A stretch of 64,000 nucleotides of DNA, from assembly GCF_002090175.1 (NCBI RefSeq), contig NZ_BBRN01000003.1, forward strand, positions 1 through 64,000, written 5' to 3'. The position numbers were made by a program, and so were the translations under genes. Below, piece by piece: positions 14,124 through 23,633 of the stretch (its first letter is position 1; every line of letters starts with the position of its first letter). The stretch is from Demequina sp. NBRC 110057. GTDB taxonomy: Bacteria > Actinomycetota > Actinomycetes > Actinomycetales > Demequinaceae. The notes beneath the pieces are model-generated. The model saw only the letters and a list, made by a program, of their open reading frames with translations, was not told the DNA's origin and searched no databases.

Positions 14124-14728
14124 GAGGGGTCCTGTTCGGTGAAGGGTGGCGTGGAGGTGAGGAAGGGCTGGTCCCAGTCGAGGGCGCCGCTGTCAAGGTC
14201 GGTGAGGATCGCGTCGATCCAGGCGAGTTCGGCGTCGAGCCGATGCAGGGAGTACTCCTTGCCCAGCAGCATGCGGCGCGGTACCCCCTTGTCGAGGGCG
14301 GCGTCACGCATGCGCGTGACGGTGTCGCGCTCGGCGAGGACGGCGCCGCGGCGCTCGGCGAGGACGCTTTCCACCTGGGCGCGGCTGAGGAAGTGCGCCT
14401 CCCCCACGGCGACGGGAAGGACGGGGTACTCGGCGCGCGGCTGACGCAGCCACGCGACCACCTGGGTCTCCATCGCCGCCCTGCCGGCCGCGGTGAGGCG
14501 GTAGGTGGTGCGCTCGGGCCGCTTGCCCTCGCGCCCCACGCCCACCTCCTCGACGTGGCCGTCGCGCAGCAGGCGTTCGACAGCGTGATAGAGGCTCGGC
14601 ACCCGCAGCTTGACGTCGAGGTCCTGGCCGCGGACCCTCAGCGTCTGGGCCATCTCGTAGGGGTGCATGGGCCGCTCGACCAGCAGCGCGAGCGCGCTCA
14701 CAGCGAGCGGCGTGAGGTCATCGGCCAT
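14120..14728 (-). CDS. PadR-family transcriptional regulator
   Basis: A 202-residue PadR protein: an N-terminal winged helix (LAVSALALLVERPMHPYEM, then SLYHAVERLLRDG) followed by the Vir-like helical C-terminal domain (AEYPVLPVAVGEAHFLS and LDAELAWIDAI). PadR proteins usually repress a neighbouring detoxification or efflux gene until an effector binds; here the target is the MFS gene that overlaps it by four bases. The near-palindrome at 14745-14762 just upstream of its ATG is the probable autoregulatory operator. Confidence 0.88.
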   Translation of the reverse strand: MADDLTPLAVSALALLVERPMHPYEMAQTLRVRGQDLDVKLRVPSLYHAVERLLRDGHVEEVGVGREGKRPERTTYRLTAAGRAAMETQVVAWLRQPRAEYPVLPVAVGEAHFLSRAQVESVLAERRGAVLAERDTVTRMRDAALDKGVPRRMLLGKEYSLHRLDAELAWIDAILTDLDSGALDWDQPFLTSTPPFTEQDPS

Positions 14729-14744
14729 CGGCACTCCCCTCGTT

Positions 14745-14762
14745 ATAGTCCACATGGAGTAT
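14745..14762 (-). promoter_or_regulatory. Candidate PadR operator over the padR-MFS promoter
   Basis: ATAGTCCACATGGAGTAT matches its own reverse complement at 14 of 18 positions. On the minus strand its end overlaps a TATAAC -10-like hexamer, 16 bases upstream of the PadR start. A further TAGTCC/GGACTA pair spans 14747-14776. Size and place fit a PadR dimer site. Confidence 0.5.
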
Positions 14763-14842
14763 TCGACGCGGACTAGTGTGCCACATGCCGCGTGTGCCGG
14801 GAGCGCACGCGGACCCGTGACGGCCTCGCTAGCCTGGGACGC

Positions 14843-15889
14843 ATGCGCATTCTGATCGTCGGAGGCACCGGCCTGATCTCGTCGGAGATCGCGGCGGCCT
14901 CCGTGGCCGCCGGACACGACCTCACCCTCGTCACCCGTGGACGCTCGGGCGTCGCCGATGCCCCTGCCGGGGTGCGCCACGTCGTGGCCGATGCCACGGA
15001 CGCCGCCGCGCTGCGCTCGGCCCTGGCGCAGGCGAGCGATGCGGGCGAGCGGTACGACGTGGTCCTCCAGTCCGTCGCCTTCTCCCCCGAACACGTGGCC
15101 GCCGACGTCGAGACCTTCGCGCCGCTGACGGACCAGTACGTCCTCATCGCCACGTCGGCGAGCTACGCCACCTGGGACTGCCTCCACCTCACCCGCGAGG
15201 ACGACCCCCAGGAGAACCTGTTCTGGGACTACGCACGGCAGAAGGCCGCGGCGGAGGCCGTCCTGCGCGAGCGGGCGACAGCGGCGGGGCTCGGCTACAC
15301 CATCGTGCGCCCCGCTCACACGTACGGACCCTCGAAGATCCCGGCCTACACGGGCAACAGTTCCCACCCCTGGACGGTCGTGGACCGGATGCGGCGCGGC
15401 GCCGACATCGTCATCCCCGGCGACGGCACCTCGCTGTGGACCCTCACACACGCTCGCGACCTCGCTGCCGCGGCGGTGGGACTCTTCGGCAACGCGCGGG
15501 CGCTCGGCGAGGCCGTGCACATCACCTCGGACGAGGCGCTCACGTGGAACGCCATCTACGGCGCCATCGCCGACGCCGCGGGCATCACCCCCGAGCGGTT
15601 CGGCGAGCAGCGGGTATGCGTACCCTCGGATGCCCTTGTCGCGGCCGCCCCCGACCAGGCGGGCTCGATCTACGGCGACAAGATGCACCCCGCCGCCTAC
15701 GACACGAGCAAGATCAAGCATCTGGTCCCGGGCTGGGAGGCGCGCATCCCCTTCGCGGAGGGCATCCGCGAATGCCTCGCGTGGTTCGAGGCCGACCCCG
15801 CGCGTCAGCGCGTGGACGACGCCGCCAACGCGATGTTCGACCGGATCGCCGCGATCTACCGCCGCGCGCTCGGCGAGGCTGCCTCGTGA
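14843..15889 (+). CDS. NAD-dependent epimerase/dehydratase family (extended SDR)
   Basis: A 348-residue Rossmann protein beginning MRILIVGGTGLISSE, the extended-SDR nucleotide loop, with a later IVRPAHTYGPSK segment and the WD..HARDLA segment common to RNA-binding/CSP41-like atypical SDRs. The canonical YxxxK is seen as DYARQKAAAE. The reaction is unknown. A TAGCCT -10-like hexamer ends seven bases before the ATG, suggesting a leaderless transcript. It overlaps the following TetR gene by four bases. Confidence 0.78.
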   Translation: MRILIVGGTGLISSEIAAASVAAGHDLTLVTRGRSGVADAPAGVRHVVADATDAAALRSALAQASDAGERYDVVLQSVAFSPEHVAADVETFAPLTDQYVLIATSASYATWDCLHLTREDDPQENLFWDYARQKAAAEAVLRERATAAGLGYTIVRPAHTYGPSKIPAYTGNSSHPWTVVDRMRRGADIVIPGDGTSLWTLTHARDLAAAAVGLFGNARALGEAVHITSDEALTWNAIYGAIADAAGITPERFGEQRVCVPSDALVAAAPDQAGSIYGDKMHPAAYDTSKIKHLVPGWEARIPFAEGIRECLAWFEADPARQRVDDAANAMFDRIAAIYRRALGEAAS

Positions 15890-16539
15890 GCCTCTTCGGG
15901 CGCCGCCGCGACTCCGCGGCCCCCGCGGTGAGCGACGACTCGGCGCGGGTACGGCTCCTCGACGCCGCCGTGTCGGTGCTGGGGCGCGACCCCGGCGCTC
16001 CGCTCGGCGCCGTCGCGCGCCGCGCCCAGGTGGACGACGAGACCGCTCGCCGCCTGTTCCCCACCCGCCACGCCCTGGTGGAGGCGACGGTGGTGCGCGG
16101 CGCGACCCGCATCGCGGGAGCGTCCTTCCTCGACGATGGCGAGCCGCTCGAGCAGATCGCCATGCTCATCGGCCGCGTCTGGCAGGACCAGGCTCCCGTC
16201 CTACCTCTCACCCGCATGGCCGCGCGCGGCCCCTACCGCCGCTCCGTCGAGCGCGCCCTCGCGCCGCTGCGGGCGACGCTGAGGGAGGCCGTCGCCCTCG
16301 CCGCCGAACAGGGCAGCGTCCGCCGCGACATCTCCCCCGCCGCCGTGAGCTGGCTCGTGGAGCAGGCCGCGATCGACGTGGTCGAGGCGGCCGAGGCAAA
16401 GGCGCTCGCGGGCGCCGACCCCCTGCAGCTCGCCATGACGCACGCGCTCTGCGCGGCGGGCCTTGGGTGGGCGCAGGCGACGGATGTCGCCATCGCCGCC
16501 AGGACCCGGCTGGCCGGGGGCGACCCGCAACGCCGCTAA
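15886..16539 (+). CDS. TetR-family transcriptional regulator
   Basis: A 217-residue protein with an N-terminal TetR-type helix-turn-helix: RVRLLDAAVSVLG, then GAVARRAQVDDETARRLFPT, which is where TetR proteins carry the recognition helix ending in the aromatic F. The C-terminal ligand domain is Ala-rich and not assignable. The GTG start overlaps the SDR stop codon (GTGA), so it is co-transcribed and may regulate that SDR or the reductase gene that follows 36 bases later. Confidence 0.75.
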   Translation: MSLFGRRRDSAAPAVSDDSARVRLLDAAVSVLGRDPGAPLGAVARRAQVDDETARRLFPTRHALVEATVVRGATRIAGASFLDDGEPLEQIAMLIGRVWQDQAPVLPLTRMAARGPYRRSVERALAPLRATLREAVALAAEQGSVRRDISPAAVSWLVEQAAIDVVEAAEAKALAGADPLQLAMTHALCAAGLGWAQATDVAIAARTRLAGGDPQRR

Positions 16540-16575
16540 CCCCCTGCCCATCCCTCACCTTTGTCAGGAGACACC

Positions 16576-17565
16576 ATGCATGCGATCGCCGCCCTTGACG
16601 CGCGCCCCGTGACCGACCCGCTCGCCCTGCGCGACATCGAGGTCCCCGACCCGACGGTCCGCGACAACGACCTCCTGATTCGCGTCGAGGCGGTGTCCGT
16701 CAACCCCACCGACGTGTATCGCCGCGCCAAGGTCAAGGCGGACGGCCCTCCGCGCATCCTGGGCTTCGACGGCGCCGGCACTGTCGTGGGCCTCGGCAGC
16801 GCCGTCACCGGCTTCTCCGTGGGAGACGAGGTGTGGTGGTCGGGCGACGCGTTCAGGGACGGCGCCAACGCCGATCTCCAGGCCGTCGACCACCGGATCG
16901 TGTCCCGCAAGCCCGCGAGCGCGAGCTTCGCCGACGCCGCGTCACTGCCGCTCACGTCGATTACGGCGTGGGAGGGGATGTTCGAACGCATGCGCATCAA
17001 CCGCGAGGACGCCGGAACCCTCCTCATGGTCGGCGGCGCCGGCGGCGTGGGGTCGGTGCTGACGCAGCTCGCCAAGCGCCTCACGTCGATGCGCGTGATC
17101 GCGACGGCGTCCCGCGAGGAGTCCGCCGCGTGGTGCCGCAGGATGGGGGCCGATGCCGTGGTCGACCACCGCGACCTTGCCGGCGAGGTGACGGCGCTCG
17201 CCCCCGACGGCATCGACTACGTGTTTTCCTCCTACACCCCGGGCAACATCGAGGCGTACGCGCGGGTGCTGCGACCCTTCGGGCAGATCGTGTCGATCGA
17301 CGGCGGACAGCTGGACCTGCTGCCGCTGTTCGCCAAGTCGATCGGCTTCCACTGGGAGTACATGTTTGCGCGCTCCCGCTACGAGACGTGGGACATGGCG
17401 GAGCAGGGCCGCATGCTCGCCGAGACGGCCGAGCTCGTCGACGCGGGAGACGTGGTCCCGACCGCGACCGTCAGGATCGACGACTTCTCGGCGGCCGGGA
17501 TCCTCGAGGCGCATCGCCTTGTCGAGAGCGGCACCGTGATCGGAAAGGTCGTCATCCACCGCTAG
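16576..17565 (+). CDS. Zinc-type alcohol dehydrogenase-like protein (MDR family)
   Basis: A 329-residue medium-chain reductase: GroES-like domain (VNPTDVYRR, LGFDGAGTV) and a Rossmann domain with GGAGGVGSV. The pattern matches the quinone-oxidoreductase subgroup annotated as zinc-binding alcohol dehydrogenase family, without the catalytic Cys/His zinc ligands. AGGAGA (16566-16571) precedes the ATG at 16576. It is the third gene of the probable SDR-TetR-MDR unit and may be the regulated enzyme. Substrate unknown. Confidence 0.8.
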   Translation: MHAIAALDARPVTDPLALRDIEVPDPTVRDNDLLIRVEAVSVNPTDVYRRAKVKADGPPRILGFDGAGTVVGLGSAVTGFSVGDEVWWSGDAFRDGANADLQAVDHRIVSRKPASASFADAASLPLTSITAWEGMFERMRINREDAGTLLMVGGAGGVGSVLTQLAKRLTSMRVIATASREESAAWCRRMGADAVVDHRDLAGEVTALAPDGIDYVFSSYTPGNIEAYARVLRPFGQIVSIDGGQLDLLPLFAKSIGFHWEYMFARSRYETWDMAEQGRMLAETAELVDAGDVVPTATVRIDDFSAAGILEAHRLVESGTVIGKVVIHR

Positions 17566-17598
17566 CGCGGGGCCGCGCGCGCGTGGCACGCTCGTCCC

Positions 17599-18249
17599 AT
17601 GCGTCCCCTCGCGTCCCTCGCCGTGGCAGGCCTGGCCCTCGCCCTCGCCGCCTGCTCGGGCGGCGACACTCCCGACGACGCCGTGAGCGGCGCCGCTGAA
17701 AACGCCTCCGCCTCGGCATCGGCCGACCCCACGGACGGCGGCGGTACGGCGGCCGGCGACGCCTCCTCGGATGCCGCCGGGACCGACCCGTACTGCGACG
17801 CTGCCCAGCAGGGCTACCTGGCACAGGTGGACCTGCTTGAGGCGAGCGACAGGTCGAGCGTGCAGACGAGCGCCGAGGACGGAGCCGGTTCCGTGGAGCT
17901 CGCCAACGCGGCAGGGGCGGCGATGGTGGAGGCCATCGACGCGATCGACGACACGTGGGGCGCCGCGCGCGACCGTCTCGCGTCGTCATCGTGGGTGGGC
18001 GGCGACGACTCCGTGAGCGACGAGCAGGCGGCGGCGGCGTTCGAGGACTTCCTCGACTACGTCGACGCGCTCGCGCGCCCCGAGGCGGAACTCCTGGCGT
18101 CGATGGAGACCCTCGCCGACTACCAGGAAGGCATGGCCGCCCTCATGGACGAGCCGGGCGTCAGCGACTCGGCTCAGGCGGGCGCCGCCGCGGTGAGCAC
18201 CATCGTGTCCTACACCGTGGCCCGCTGCGGCGACCTTCCCGAGTCGTAG
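17599..18249 (+). CDS. Putative lipoprotein of unknown function
   Basis: A 216-residue secreted protein. The N-terminus is a lipoprotein signal with lipobox LAAC at residues 16-19, then a Ser/Ala/Asp-rich linker of about 40 residues and a helical, acidic C-terminal domain (residues 60-216) with two Cys (PYCDAA and ARCGDL) that could pair. I do not recognise the family. It ends one base before the convergent transaldolase stop, with no terminator hairpin between them. Confidence 0.7.
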   Translation: MRPLASLAVAGLALALAACSGGDTPDDAVSGAAENASASASADPTDGGGTAAGDASSDAAGTDPYCDAAQQGYLAQVDLLEASDRSSVQTSAEDGAGSVELANAAGAAMVEAIDAIDDTWGAARDRLASSSWVGGDDSVSDEQAAAAFEDFLDYVDALARPEAELLASMETLADYQEGMAALMDEPGVSDSAQAGAAAVSTIVSYTVARCGDLPES

Positions 18250-18250
18250 G

Positions 18251-19375
18251 TCACTCGGCGAGCTGCTCGCGCACGCGCGTGAGCAGGTCCTCCCAGGCAT
18301 CCGCGAACTTCGCGATCCCCTCGTCCTCGAGGCGCGCGGTGACGTCGGCGAGGTCGATGCCGGCCTCGGCAAGCCGCTCGAACGTCGCGCGGGCCTCGTC
18401 CGCGGTGCCGGTCATGGTGTCCCACGAGGACGGCTCGTCCGGCACCACCCCGTGGTCGGCGAACGCGTCGATGGTGGACTCCGGCATGGTGTTGACGGTG
18501 CCGGCGGCGACGAGTTCATCGACGTACATCGTGTCCGGGTAGGCGTCGTCCTTGACCGACGTGGAGGCCCACAGGGGTCGCTGCGGGTGGGCGCCTGCCG
18601 CGGCGAGCGCTGCCCACCTCTCGGAGCCCAGGACCTCCTGGTGGTGCGCGAAGGCGAGGCGCGCGTTCGCGATCGCGGCGGTGCCGCGCAGGGGCGAGTC
18701 TGGCGCGCCAGTGTCGAGGCGCTTGTCGACCTCCGAGTCGACGCGCGAGATGAAGAACGACGCCACCGAGCCGATGCCGGACACGTCGCGGCCGGCGTCG
18801 CGGGCGTCCTCGAGGCCCGCGAGGAACGCGTCCACCACCTCGCGATAGCGCTCAAGGGAGAAGATGAGGGTGACGTTGATCGAGATCCCCTCCCCGATCG
18901 CCGCCCGGATGGCCGGCAGCCCCTCGACGGTGGCGGGAATCTTGATCATCACGTTGGGGCGATCCACGAGCCACCACAACTGCCTTGCCTCGGCGAGGGT
19001 CGCGTCCGTGTCGCGGGCGAACCGGGGGTCGACCTCAATCGAGACCCTGCCGTCCACGCCGCCCGTCTCCTCCCACACCGGTCGCAACACGTCGCACGCC
19101 TCGCGGACATCGGCCGTCGTGATCATCCGCACGGCTTCCTCGACACCGACGCCCCGGGTCGCGAGCTGTGCCACCTGGTCGTCGTACTGGTCCGAGCCGG
19201 ACACGGCGGCGGAAAAGATCGAGGGGTTGGTCGTGACGCCGACGATGGATCGCTCGGCGACGTCGCGGGCGAGGGAGCCAGAGCGCAGGCGCTCGCGGCT
19301 GAGGTCATCGAGCCAGATCGACACTCCTGCGCTCGACAGGGCGGCCAGCGGCTGGGCGGACACGGTGGTGGTCAT
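18251..19375 (-). CDS. tal: Transaldolase
   Basis: Pentose-phosphate enzyme that moves a dihydroxyacetone unit between sedoheptulose 7-phosphate and glyceraldehyde 3-phosphate. The 374-residue length and the segments GVTTNPSIF near the N-terminus and NVMIKIPAT, with the Schiff-base Lys, fit the actinobacterial long transaldolase. AAGGAG precedes the ATG at 19375. It diverges from zwf across a 249-bp spacer; transketolase, usually its neighbour in related genomes, is not in the window. Confidence 0.96.
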   Translation of the reverse strand: MTTTVSAQPLAALSSAGVSIWLDDLSRERLRSGSLARDVAERSIVGVTTNPSIFSAAVSGSDQYDDQVAQLATRGVGVEEAVRMITTADVREACDVLRPVWEETGGVDGRVSIEVDPRFARDTDATLAEARQLWWLVDRPNVMIKIPATVEGLPAIRAAIGEGISINVTLIFSLERYREVVDAFLAGLEDARDAGRDVSGIGSVASFFISRVDSEVDKRLDTGAPDSPLRGTAAIANARLAFAHHQEVLGSERWAALAAAGAHPQRPLWASTSVKDDAYPDTMYVDELVAAGTVNTMPESTIDAFADHGVVPDEPSSWDTMTGTADEARATFERLAEAGIDLADVTARLEDEGIAKFADAWEDLLTRVREQLAE

Positions 19376-19624
19376 CAGGGGGGACTCCTTGCCTCGTTGC
19401 TTGTCACGCGGACCCTCGCGTCAACGGGGGCGCTCGCGCCGGGATTCCCCCGCCAGCCTAGGGAGGGGCCGATGCCGGCGCCCGGTCGGGCGGCTAGCCG
19501 TCACCCGTCGTTCATCCGCGGCGGGAGGCTCGCCGGGCCCGTGCGGTACCCACGCGGCCCGCGACGGTCGTAGGGTGACAGGAGAGTCATCCCTGCTTGA
19601 CACCCCATCGACGCTTGGAGAGAC

Positions 19625-21046
19625 ATGCCCGGTGCAGCACCAGGAACCCCGTCGGACGCCCTCGTGTTCTTCGGCGCGAGCGGTGACCTCGCCCGCAAAT
19701 CGATCTTCCCGTCGCTGTACCGCATGGTGAGGTCCGGCACCCTCGCGGTCCCGGTCATCGGCGTCGCGTTCTCGCAGTGGACCCTCGAGGACCTGCGCGA
19801 CCGCGCCCGCGAGGCCGTGGCCGCGAAGCACGGGGACGACGTCGACGAGGACGCGATGGCCACTCTCCTCGCGCTGCTGCGCTACGTGGACGGCGACTAC
19901 CAGGACCCCGCCACCTTCTCCGCGCTCAAGGAGGCGCTCGGGCAGTGCGTCCGCCCCACGCACTACCTCGCGATCCCTCCCGTCCTGTTCGGCACGGTGG
20001 TGCAGGGCCTCAAGGCGGTGGGCCTGCACGAGGACGCGCGCGTGGTGGTGGAGAAGCCGTTCGGTCGCGACCTCGCGAGCGCGAAGGAGCTCAACGCGGT
20101 CATCACTGACGCCTTCGATGAGGACGCGATCTTCCGCATCGACCACTTCCTGGGCAAGGAGGAGATCATGAATCTCCTCTACTTCAGGTTCGCCAACGCG
20201 ATGTTCGAACCCATCTGGAACCGCAACTACATCAAGTCGGTTCAGGTCACCCTTGCCGAGGACTTCGGGGTGCGCGGGCGCGGGTCCTTTTATGAGTCGG
20301 CGGGCGCGCTGCGCGACGTGGTCGAGAATCACCTGTTCCAGATCGTCGCCCTCCTGACCATGGAGGCGCCCACCTATCAGGGCTACGGCGCCGTGCAGGC
20401 CGCCAAGGCAAACGTCTTCAAGGCCATGCGTCCGCTCACGCGTCAGGATTACGTGCGAGGGCAGTTCGTCGGCTACCGCGACGAGGAGGGCGTCGCCGCC
20501 GGCTCCGATGTCGAGACCTACGCGGCGGTGCGCCTCCACATCGACTCGTGGAGGTGGGCGGGGGTGCCCTTCTATCTACGCACGGGCAAGCACCTCGCCG
20601 TGTCCGCGGGCGAGGTGGTGGTCGACTTCAAGCGGCCCCCGCAGGCGCTCTTCGACGACGCCCAAGACCCCGACCAGCACCCCAACCGCCTGCGGTTCCG
20701 GCTCTCCCCCGAGGGGGAGATCGGCCTGTCGGTGCGCGTCAAGCGTCCCGGCGAGGAGTTCGTGGGACACGAACAGGAGCTGCTGCTGCCCACGGAGAGC
20801 CCCCTCGAGCGAGAGCCCTACGAGAGGCTGCTCGCCGACGCCCTGCACGGCGACAGCGCCCTGTTCACGCACGAGGACTCGGTCGAGGCAGCGTGGAACG
20901 TCGTCGACTCCGTCCTGCATGACCATTCCCCGGCCATCCCCTACAAGCCGGGCTCGTGGGGACCCGAGGAGGCGGCCGGCCGGCTCATCGGCCACGACGG
21001 CCCCTGGCATCAGCCCACCGTCAGGCCCGACCACGGCGGCCACTGA
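19625..21046 (+). CDS. zwf: Glucose-6-phosphate 1-dehydrogenase
   Basis: Oxidises glucose 6-phosphate to 6-phosphogluconolactone with NAD(P)+. The 473-residue protein has the nucleotide loop FFGASGDLARKSIFP at the N-terminus and the active-site segment RIDHFLGKE. GGAG precedes the ATG. The gene is followed 61 bases later by gnd, the next enzyme but one in the pathway, and lacks the opcA gene that often follows zwf in actinobacteria, so this may be a second isozyme. The spacer upstream carries one GGCCGATGC copy. Confidence 0.95.
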   Translation: MPGAAPGTPSDALVFFGASGDLARKSIFPSLYRMVRSGTLAVPVIGVAFSQWTLEDLRDRAREAVAAKHGDDVDEDAMATLLALLRYVDGDYQDPATFSALKEALGQCVRPTHYLAIPPVLFGTVVQGLKAVGLHEDARVVVEKPFGRDLASAKELNAVITDAFDEDAIFRIDHFLGKEEIMNLLYFRFANAMFEPIWNRNYIKSVQVTLAEDFGVRGRGSFYESAGALRDVVENHLFQIVALLTMEAPTYQGYGAVQAAKANVFKAMRPLTRQDYVRGQFVGYRDEEGVAAGSDVETYAAVRLHIDSWRWAGVPFYLRTGKHLAVSAGEVVVDFKRPPQALFDDAQDPDQHPNRLRFRLSPEGEIGLSVRVKRPGEEFVGHEQELLLPTESPLEREPYERLLADALHGDSALFTHEDSVEAAWNVVDSVLHDHSPAIPYKPGSWGPEEAAGRLIGHDGPWHQPTVRPDHGGH

Positions 21047-21107
21047 CGGCTCACGCCGGCACCCGGCCGCGGCATCGGCCACCCCCACACCACCGAAGGA
21101 GACGCAG

Positions 21108-22148
21108 ATGACCACCACGACCCCGATGCAGCTGGGAATGATCGGCCTGGGACGCATGGGAGCCGGCCTCAGCCGGCGCCTCATGCGCGACGGCCACACC
21201 GTCGCGGTCCATGATGTCTCGCCCGACGCGATCGACGCGCTCGCTGCCGACGGCGCTGTACCCGTCCGCGAGCTCGCGGGGTTCGTCGAGGCGCTCGAGG
21301 CGCCCCGCGCCATCTGGGTGATGGTGCCAGCCGGCCGCATCACCCAGTCCGTCATCGACTCGCTCGCCGAGGTGCTCGAGCCCGGGGACACGATCATCGA
21401 CGGCGGCAATAGCTACTACCGGGACGACCTCGCCCATGCCGCCAGCCTCGGGGAGCGCGGCATCCACCACGTGGACTGCGGTACCTCGGGCGGCGTGTGG
21501 GGCCTCGAGCGCGGCTTCTGCCTCATGGTGGGGGGCGAGAAGGACGTCGTGGACCGCCTCGCGCCCATCTGGGACACCATCTCCCCCGGCGTCGACGCCG
21601 CGGAGCGCACCCCCGGCCGGACGGGCGAGCCGACGGCCGCCGAGCGCGGCTGGCTGCACTGCGGACCCAACGGCGCTGGGCACTTCGTGAAGATGGTGCA
21701 CAACGGCATCGAATACGGGCTCATGGCCGCCTACGCGGAGGGCCTCAACGTGCTGCGCAACGCGAACATCGGCGCGCGCGAGCAGGTGCACGACGCGGAG
21801 ACTGCCCCCATGGCCCACCCCGAGTTCTACCGCTACGACATCCCGGTGGACGACGTGGCGGAGGTGTGGCGGCGCGGCTCCGTCGTGGGCTCGTGGCTGC
21901 TCGACCTGACGGCCGAGGCGCTGCACCGCGACCCCGACCTGGAGGGGTTCTCCGGGCACGTGTCCGACTCCGGCGAGGGCCGCTGGACCTCCATCGCCGC
22001 GATCGACGAGGGGGTCCCCACGCCCGTCCTCACCACGGCGTTGTACTCGCGGTTCGCGTCGCGTGACCTCGATATCTACGCGGAGAAGGTGCTGTCCGCC
22101 ATGCGCAAGGGCTTCGGCGGCCACGAGGAGAAGCCCACCGGGGAGTGA
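21108..22148 (+). CDS. gnd: 6-phosphogluconate dehydrogenase, short (GntZ/YqeC-like) form
   Basis: Oxidative decarboxylation of 6-phosphogluconate to ribulose 5-phosphate. The N-terminal GLGRMGAGLSRRL loop, DGGNSYYRDD and KMVHNGIEYGLM segments identify the family. At 346 residues it is the shorter form, which in described cases tends to use NAD+; cofactor choice is inference. AAGGAGA precedes the ATG. With zwf it forms an oxidative pentose-phosphate pair, with the lactonase gene missing from between them. Confidence 0.93.
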   Translation: MTTTTPMQLGMIGLGRMGAGLSRRLMRDGHTVAVHDVSPDAIDALAADGAVPVRELAGFVEALEAPRAIWVMVPAGRITQSVIDSLAEVLEPGDTIIDGGNSYYRDDLAHAASLGERGIHHVDCGTSGGVWGLERGFCLMVGGEKDVVDRLAPIWDTISPGVDAAERTPGRTGEPTAAERGWLHCGPNGAGHFVKMVHNGIEYGLMAAYAEGLNVLRNANIGAREQVHDAETAPMAHPEFYRYDIPVDDVAEVWRRGSVVGSWLLDLTAEALHRDPDLEGFSGHVSDSGEGRWTSIAAIDEGVPTPVLTTALYSRFASRDLDIYAEKVLSAMRKGFGGHEEKPTGE

Positions 22149-22152
22149 GGGC

Positions 22153-22617
22153 TCAGGCGCCGGTCCTCGGCTCGAGGGCGGCGACGAGCGCCTCCTCGTC
22201 GGCCACGCCCAGGTAGACCTCTGCGCCGTCGCGCAGGGTCAGGGCCACGGCCGAGTCGCCGGTCGTCGTGTACGCGCGAGCGTTGCCGCGTGTGAGGCTC
22301 CACCTCAGGCCCCAGCCGCCGAAGTCGCGCATCGGCCGGTAGCGGCGCCGCTCGACGGCGACGATGTCCTCGTAGGGCACTGTCCTCACGGCGAGGCCCG
22401 CGAGCCTTACGGCGACGCCCTGGGGCGCGGTCTCGATCACCATCGGGATGAAGAGCGCGGCGACCAGGATCGCGAGGGACGGCCATGCCACCCACGGCGC
22501 CTCGGTCCACGCCCCGCCGACGGTGAAGACGGCGACGCACACCGCGAGGCAGGCTCCGAGCGCGATCGCCGCGAAGGTGTTCTGGAACGACCACTGGCGC
22601 GAACGGTAGGACTGCAT
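22153..22617 (-). CDS. Small membrane protein with PH-like domain
   Basis: A 154-residue protein with two adjacent hydrophobic segments (about residues 12-33 and 40-60) and then a beta-rich domain, with VPYEDIVAVERRRYRPMRDFGGWG and EVYLGVADEEAL typical of bacterial PH-like (DUF3093/PH_6-type) membrane proteins. The ATG at 22617 is chosen because residues further upstream are Arg-rich and unlike the family. It is convergent with gnd, four bases apart. Function unknown. Confidence 0.65.
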   Translation of the reverse strand: MQSYRSRQWSFQNTFAAIALGACLAVCVAVFTVGGAWTEAPWVAWPSLAILVAALFIPMVIETAPQGVAVRLAGLAVRTVPYEDIVAVERRRYRPMRDFGGWGLRWSLTRGNARAYTTTGDSAVALTLRDGAEVYLGVADEEALVAALEPRTGA

Positions 22618-22733
22618 GCCGTCCACCCTGGCACGGTCTCTCCGGCGACGAAATCCGCCACGGGAAGGAACATCCCGGAGGGGCGCCGGGTTGTCGGTGG
22701 CGACCCTCACCGTCGACCGTCCAGGAGGATTCC

Positions 22734-23630
22734 ATGAGTTTCGACCAGCTCACCTTCGACAACCCCGCCGAGCGCTTCTCCCACATCGCGCCCCAGGCGC
22801 AGCACCAGTCGTTCCCCGGTTCCGACGCGGAGCTCACGCCGCCCGCCGACCACGGCGAGACCAGTTACCGCGGGACCGGGCGGCTGACGGGACGCAAGGC
22901 GCTCATCACGGGCGGCGACTCGGGCATCGGCGCCGCCGTTGCGATCGCCTTCGCCCGCGAGGGCGCCGACGTCGCCATCACCTATCTCGATGCCGAACGG
23001 GCCGATGCCGAGCGCATCGGCGGCCTCATCGAGTCCGAGGGCCGCAAGGCCATCCTCATCCCCGGCGACCTGCGCCAACGAGACTTCTGCCGGCTCCTGG
23101 TCGCCCAGACGGTCGAGGGCCTCGGTGGTCTCGACATCCTCGTCAACAACGCAGGCAACCAGGTGTATCAGAAGGACTTCCGCGAGTTCGATGAGGAGGA
23201 ACTCGAGAAGACCCTACGCACCAATATCGACGCGATGTTCTGGCTCACCAAGGACGCCCTGGCCCACATGGGCCCTGGCTCGACCATCATCAACACGACG
23301 TCGGTGCAGGCCTACAAGCCGTCGCCCATCCTCGTCGACTACGCGTCCACCAAGTTCGCCATCAATGGCTTCACCAAGGGGCTCGCGATGCAGCTCGCGG
23401 GCGAGGGCATCCGCGTCAATGCTGTCGCTCCCGGCCCCATCTGGACCCCGCTCCAGGTGACGGAGGGCCAGCCCCCGGAGAAGATCGAGTCGTTCGGGGA
23501 CAACACCGCGCTGGGGCGCATGGGGCAGCCGGTCGAACTCGCCCCCGCATACGTCTTCCTCGCTTCCCCGGAGTCCAGCTATGTGGTGGGCGAGACGATC
23601 AACGTCAACGGCGGACTGCCCACGCCGTAG
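22734..23630 (+). CDS. SDR-family oxidoreductase (general-stress YhdF/YghA type)
   Basis: A 298-residue classical short-chain dehydrogenase with a roughly 50-residue N-terminal extension, as in stress-induced YghA/YhdF proteins. The cofactor loop GGDSGIGAAVA, NNAG, catalytic Tyr-Lys in DYASTKFA and the C-terminal VVGETINVNGG are all present. It probably reduces aldehydes or ketones using NAD(P)H; the substrate is unknown. An AGGAGG ribosome site lies six bases before the ATG, suggesting strong translation. Confidence 0.88.
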   Translation: MSFDQLTFDNPAERFSHIAPQAQHQSFPGSDAELTPPADHGETSYRGTGRLTGRKALITGGDSGIGAAVAIAFAREGADVAITYLDAERADAERIGGLIESEGRKAILIPGDLRQRDFCRLLVAQTVEGLGGLDILVNNAGNQVYQKDFREFDEEELEKTLRTNIDAMFWLTKDALAHMGPGSTIINTTSVQAYKPSPILVDYASTKFAINGFTKGLAMQLAGEGIRVNAVAPGPIWTPLQVTEGQPPEKIESFGDNTALGRMGQPVELAPAYVFLASPESSYVVGETINVNGGLPTP

Positions 23631-23633
23631 CGG

